Position numbers and translations under genes: made by a program. A stretch of DNA of 64,000 bases, taken from the NCBI RefSeq assembly GCF_002906165.1, contig NZ_PPCN01000009.1:124001-188000 (forward strand), in the 5' to 3' direction. The first letter of the stretch is position 1. Each line of letters opens with the position of its first letter. The stretch is from Roseibium marinum (lineage in GTDB: Bacteria > Pseudomonadota > Alphaproteobacteria > Rhizobiales > Stappiaceae). The notes beneath the pieces are model-generated. The model made no database searches and was not told the DNA's origin. It was given only the letters and a program-made list of their open reading frames with translations. Shown here one piece after another: positions 62,029-64,000 of the stretch.

Positions 62029-63639
62029 ATGCTCTATTTCGCTCGCTGGAAAATCGCGCTGATCGTGCTTGTGGTTGCCGCTGGCATCCTCGCGACCCTG
62101 CCGAATTTCTTCTCCGCCAGACAGCTTGAAAGCTGGCCGGATTTTCTGCCGAAAAGCCAGATGGTCCTCGGTCTCGATCTTCAGGGCGGTGCCTATCTGC
62201 TCTACGAAGTGGACCAGGAGGACTATATCCAGAAGCGCATGAAAGCGCTGGTCAGCGACATCCGGGCGACGCTGCGCGAGGAACCGCGTATCGGTTATAC
62301 CGGTCTCGGGGTCCAGGGAGACACCGCTCAGGTTCGTATCCGGGATCTGACGCGGCTTGACGATGCCGAAGAGCGCCTGCAGCCGTTGGTCAACCCGCTC
62401 GTTTCCAATCTCTTCGGCGGACAGCCGGTCAACGAATTCGAGATGACCGCCACCGATGACGGTCTCGTCCGGTTCGCATATACCGAACAGGGTCTTCAGG
62501 ACCGGATGGCGGCCATCGTGCAGCAATCCATCGAAGTCATCCGCCGTCGTGTCGATGAAATCGGCACGACAGAACCGAACATCCAACGCCAGGGCACCGA
62601 CAGGATCCTCGTTGAGGCTCCGGGGGAAAGCGATCCCGAGCGTCTGAAGGATCTCGTCGGCCAGACCGCCCAGCTCACCTTCCACATGGTCGATACCTCC
62701 ATGTCCGGCGAACAGGCGATGCAGAACCGCCCGCCGGTCGGCACCGTGGTCATGATGTCGGTGGACGATCCACCGTTCCCCTATCTTCTTGAGGAATCGC
62801 CGCTGCTTTCCGGCGAGGATCTTGTCGATGCGCAGGTCAGTTTCGACCCGCGCTCCAACGAACCGGTGGTGAATTTCCGATTCAATCAGTCCGGCGCGCG
62901 GAAATTCGCGCTGGTGACGCAGCAGAATGTGAACCGGCCCTTTGCGATCGTGCTTGATGACGAGGTGATCTCCGCGCCGGTTATCCGCGAACCGATTACC
63001 GGTGGCTCCGGCCAGATTTCCGGCAGTTTCACGGTTGAGGGCGCCAATGATCTGGCTGTTCTGCTCAGGGCAGGTGCGCTGCCGGCCAAGCTTACCGTGA
63101 TTGAGGAACGCTCCATCGGCCCGGGCCTTGGTGCCGATTCGATCGAGGCTGGCAAGCTCGCCTCGATCATCGGCGGTGCACTGGTCATCGCGTTCATGAT
63201 TCTTGCGTATGGCCGCTTCGGCATCATCGCCGATCTCGCTCTCATGGCGAATATCTTCATGATATTCGGTGCCTTGACCTTTCTCCAGGCGACACTGACC
63301 TTGCCCGGCATTGCCGGCATCGTGCTGACCATCGGTATGGCTGTCGATGCCAACGTGCTGATCTTCGAGCGTATCCGCGAAGAGGCGAGGGCGGGGAGAT
63401 CGGCTGTTTCGGCGATCGATGCCGGTTACAGCAGGGCGCTGGGGACCATTTTGGACGCCAACATCACCACCTTGATTGCGGCCGTCATCCTGTTCCAGCT
63501 CGGCTCCGGTCCGGTTCGCGGCTTTGCCGTGACCCTGGCCATCGGGATTTTCACCACCGTTTTCTCAGCTTTCACGTTCAGCCGGTTGCTTGTGGCCCTT
63601 TGGGTCCGCCGCCGCCGTCCGTCCAAGTTGCCGATCTGA
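62029..63639 (+). CDS. secD: Protein translocase subunit SecD
   Basis: RND-type membrane protein that uses proton-motive force to pull proteins through SecYEG. The 536-residue product starts with MLYFARWKIALIVLVVAAGI (first helix) and DLQGGAYLLYEVD, the conserved D1-D6 motif region, then a large periplasmic domain, and five helices in the C-terminal third with GPGLGADSIEAGKLAS, GIAGIVLTIGMAVDANVLIFERIREE and TTLIAAVILFQLGSGPVRGFAVTL. ATG 62029 with AAGG upstream is chosen; TTG 62023 is in frame. Confidence 0.97.
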   Translation: MLYFARWKIALIVLVVAAGILATLPNFFSARQLESWPDFLPKSQMVLGLDLQGGAYLLYEVDQEDYIQKRMKALVSDIRATLREEPRIGYTGLGVQGDTAQVRIRDLTRLDDAEERLQPLVNPLVSNLFGGQPVNEFEMTATDDGLVRFAYTEQGLQDRMAAIVQQSIEVIRRRVDEIGTTEPNIQRQGTDRILVEAPGESDPERLKDLVGQTAQLTFHMVDTSMSGEQAMQNRPPVGTVVMMSVDDPPFPYLLEESPLLSGEDLVDAQVSFDPRSNEPVVNFRFNQSGARKFALVTQQNVNRPFAIVLDDEVISAPVIREPITGGSGQISGSFTVEGANDLAVLLRAGALPAKLTVIEERSIGPGLGADSIEAGKLASIIGGALVIAFMILAYGRFGIIADLALMANIFMIFGALTFLQATLTLPGIAGIVLTIGMAVDANVLIFERIREEARAGRSAVSAIDAGYSRALGTILDANITTLIAAVILFQLGSGPVRGFAVTLAIGIFTTVFSAFTFSRLLVALWVRRRRPSKLPI

Positions 63640-63655
63640 TCCGGGAGATTAACCA

Positions 63656-64000
63656 ATGTTGCTGAGACTCGTTCCGGACAATACCAAAATCAAGTTCATG
63701 TGGCTGCGGAAGGTAAGCTTTCCGGTATCCATCCTGCTGATCATTGTCTCGCTTGCCGGTTTTTTTCTGGTCGGGCTGAACTACGGTATCGACTTCAAGG
63801 GCGGTACGATCATCGAGATCAAGACCGACGGGCCGGCCGATATCGGCGCCATTCGCTCGCGATTGTCTTCGCTTAACCTCGGTGACGTTCAGGTGCAGGA
63901 ATTCGGCGGGTCGGACGACATCCTGATCCGTGTGGAGGAGCAACCCGGCGGCGAGCTCGCGCAGCAATCGGTCGTCTCCCGCGTCCGGACGATCTTCGAA
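63656..64000 (+). CDS. secF: Protein translocase subunit SecF (3' end outside window)
   Basis: The first 115 residues are visible: MLLRLVPDNTKIKFMWLRKV, a membrane helix SFPVSILLIIVSLAGFFLVG and LNYGIDFKGGTIIEIKTDGP, the SecF D1 motif GIDFKGG. ATG 63656 has GGGAG about eight bases upstream and starts 17 bases after the secD stop. The gene continues past base 64000. Confidence 0.96.
   Translation, partial: MLLRLVPDNTKIKFMWLRKVSFPVSILLIIVSLAGFFLVGLNYGIDFKGGTIIEIKTDGPADIGAIRSRLSSLNLGDVQVQEFGGSDDILIRVEEQPGGELAQQSVVSRVRTIFE

Overview
This 64 kb window is chromosomal DNA from a G+C-rich alphaproteobacterium. The most likely order is Hyphomicrobiales (Rhizobiales), perhaps a marine Stappiaceae such as Roseibium/Labrenzia. 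The order rests on a PopZ/DUF2497 gene, an ExoR-like Sel1 protein, an aerobic CobN-type cobalamin operon, a SUF operon behind an Irr-box-like palindrome, and the run argS-SPOR-nagZ-scpAB-tatABC-serS-surE-pcm-LytM-yajC-secDF. The family is a guess from general resemblance. I see no phage, insertion sequence, CRISPR array or rRNA.

Region by region. 0-1.3 kb: the 3' part of a siderophore-type ABC ATPase, an SMR efflux gene and tRNA-Asn. 1.6-12.2 kb: a cobalamin riboswitch and the operon cobU-cobW-cobN-cobO-GNAT-yrhK-cobQ, facing a convergent pair (cobD threonine-phosphate decarboxylase, then cbiB). 12.4-17.8 kb: a small unknown gene, a YbdK-type ligase, tRNA-Cys, a PIMT-like gene, tolC and popZ. 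17.8-22.8 kb: DUF1284, valS, DUF2155 and an alpha/beta hydrolase. 23.1-31.4 kb: SUF operon (NifS/IscS-like desulfurase, sufB, an unknown low-GC gene, sufC, sufD, sufS, sufT, sufA) and tenA. 31.5-37.5 kb, all minus strand: a diguanylate cyclase, a DEAD-box helicase, a sulfotransferase-like gene and parE. 38.1-42.4 kb: exoR-like, a secreted cysteine-rich protein, xth, erpA and the divergent dgt. 42.5-64 kb: the housekeeping run from argS to secF, interrupted by a LysR/EamA/esterase block and by an orphan ABC ATPase gene between scpB and tatA.

How the parts work together. The cob genes cover cobalt chelation (CobN, possibly with a CobW metallochaperone), adenosylation (CobO), side-chain amidation (CobQ), aminopropanol attachment (CobD, CbiB) and nucleotide-loop activation (CobU), under B12 feedback through the riboswitch. 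The SUF operon builds and delivers Fe-S clusters and is probably iron-regulated. ErpA, 10 kb further on, is a second A-type carrier. The right-hand block joins chromosome segregation (ScpAB, ParE elsewhere), Tat and Sec export, protein repair and cell-envelope remodelling (NagZ, SPOR protein, degenerate LytM factor).

The most unusual items are the 158-residue low-GC gene translationally coupled between sufB and sufC, the GNAT/YrhK pair embedded in the cob operon, hairpin-rich leaders before the exoR-like gene and tolC, a dispersed palindromic repeat at 31.5 and 60.5 kb, and the orphan ABC ATPase inside the scpB-tatA interval.
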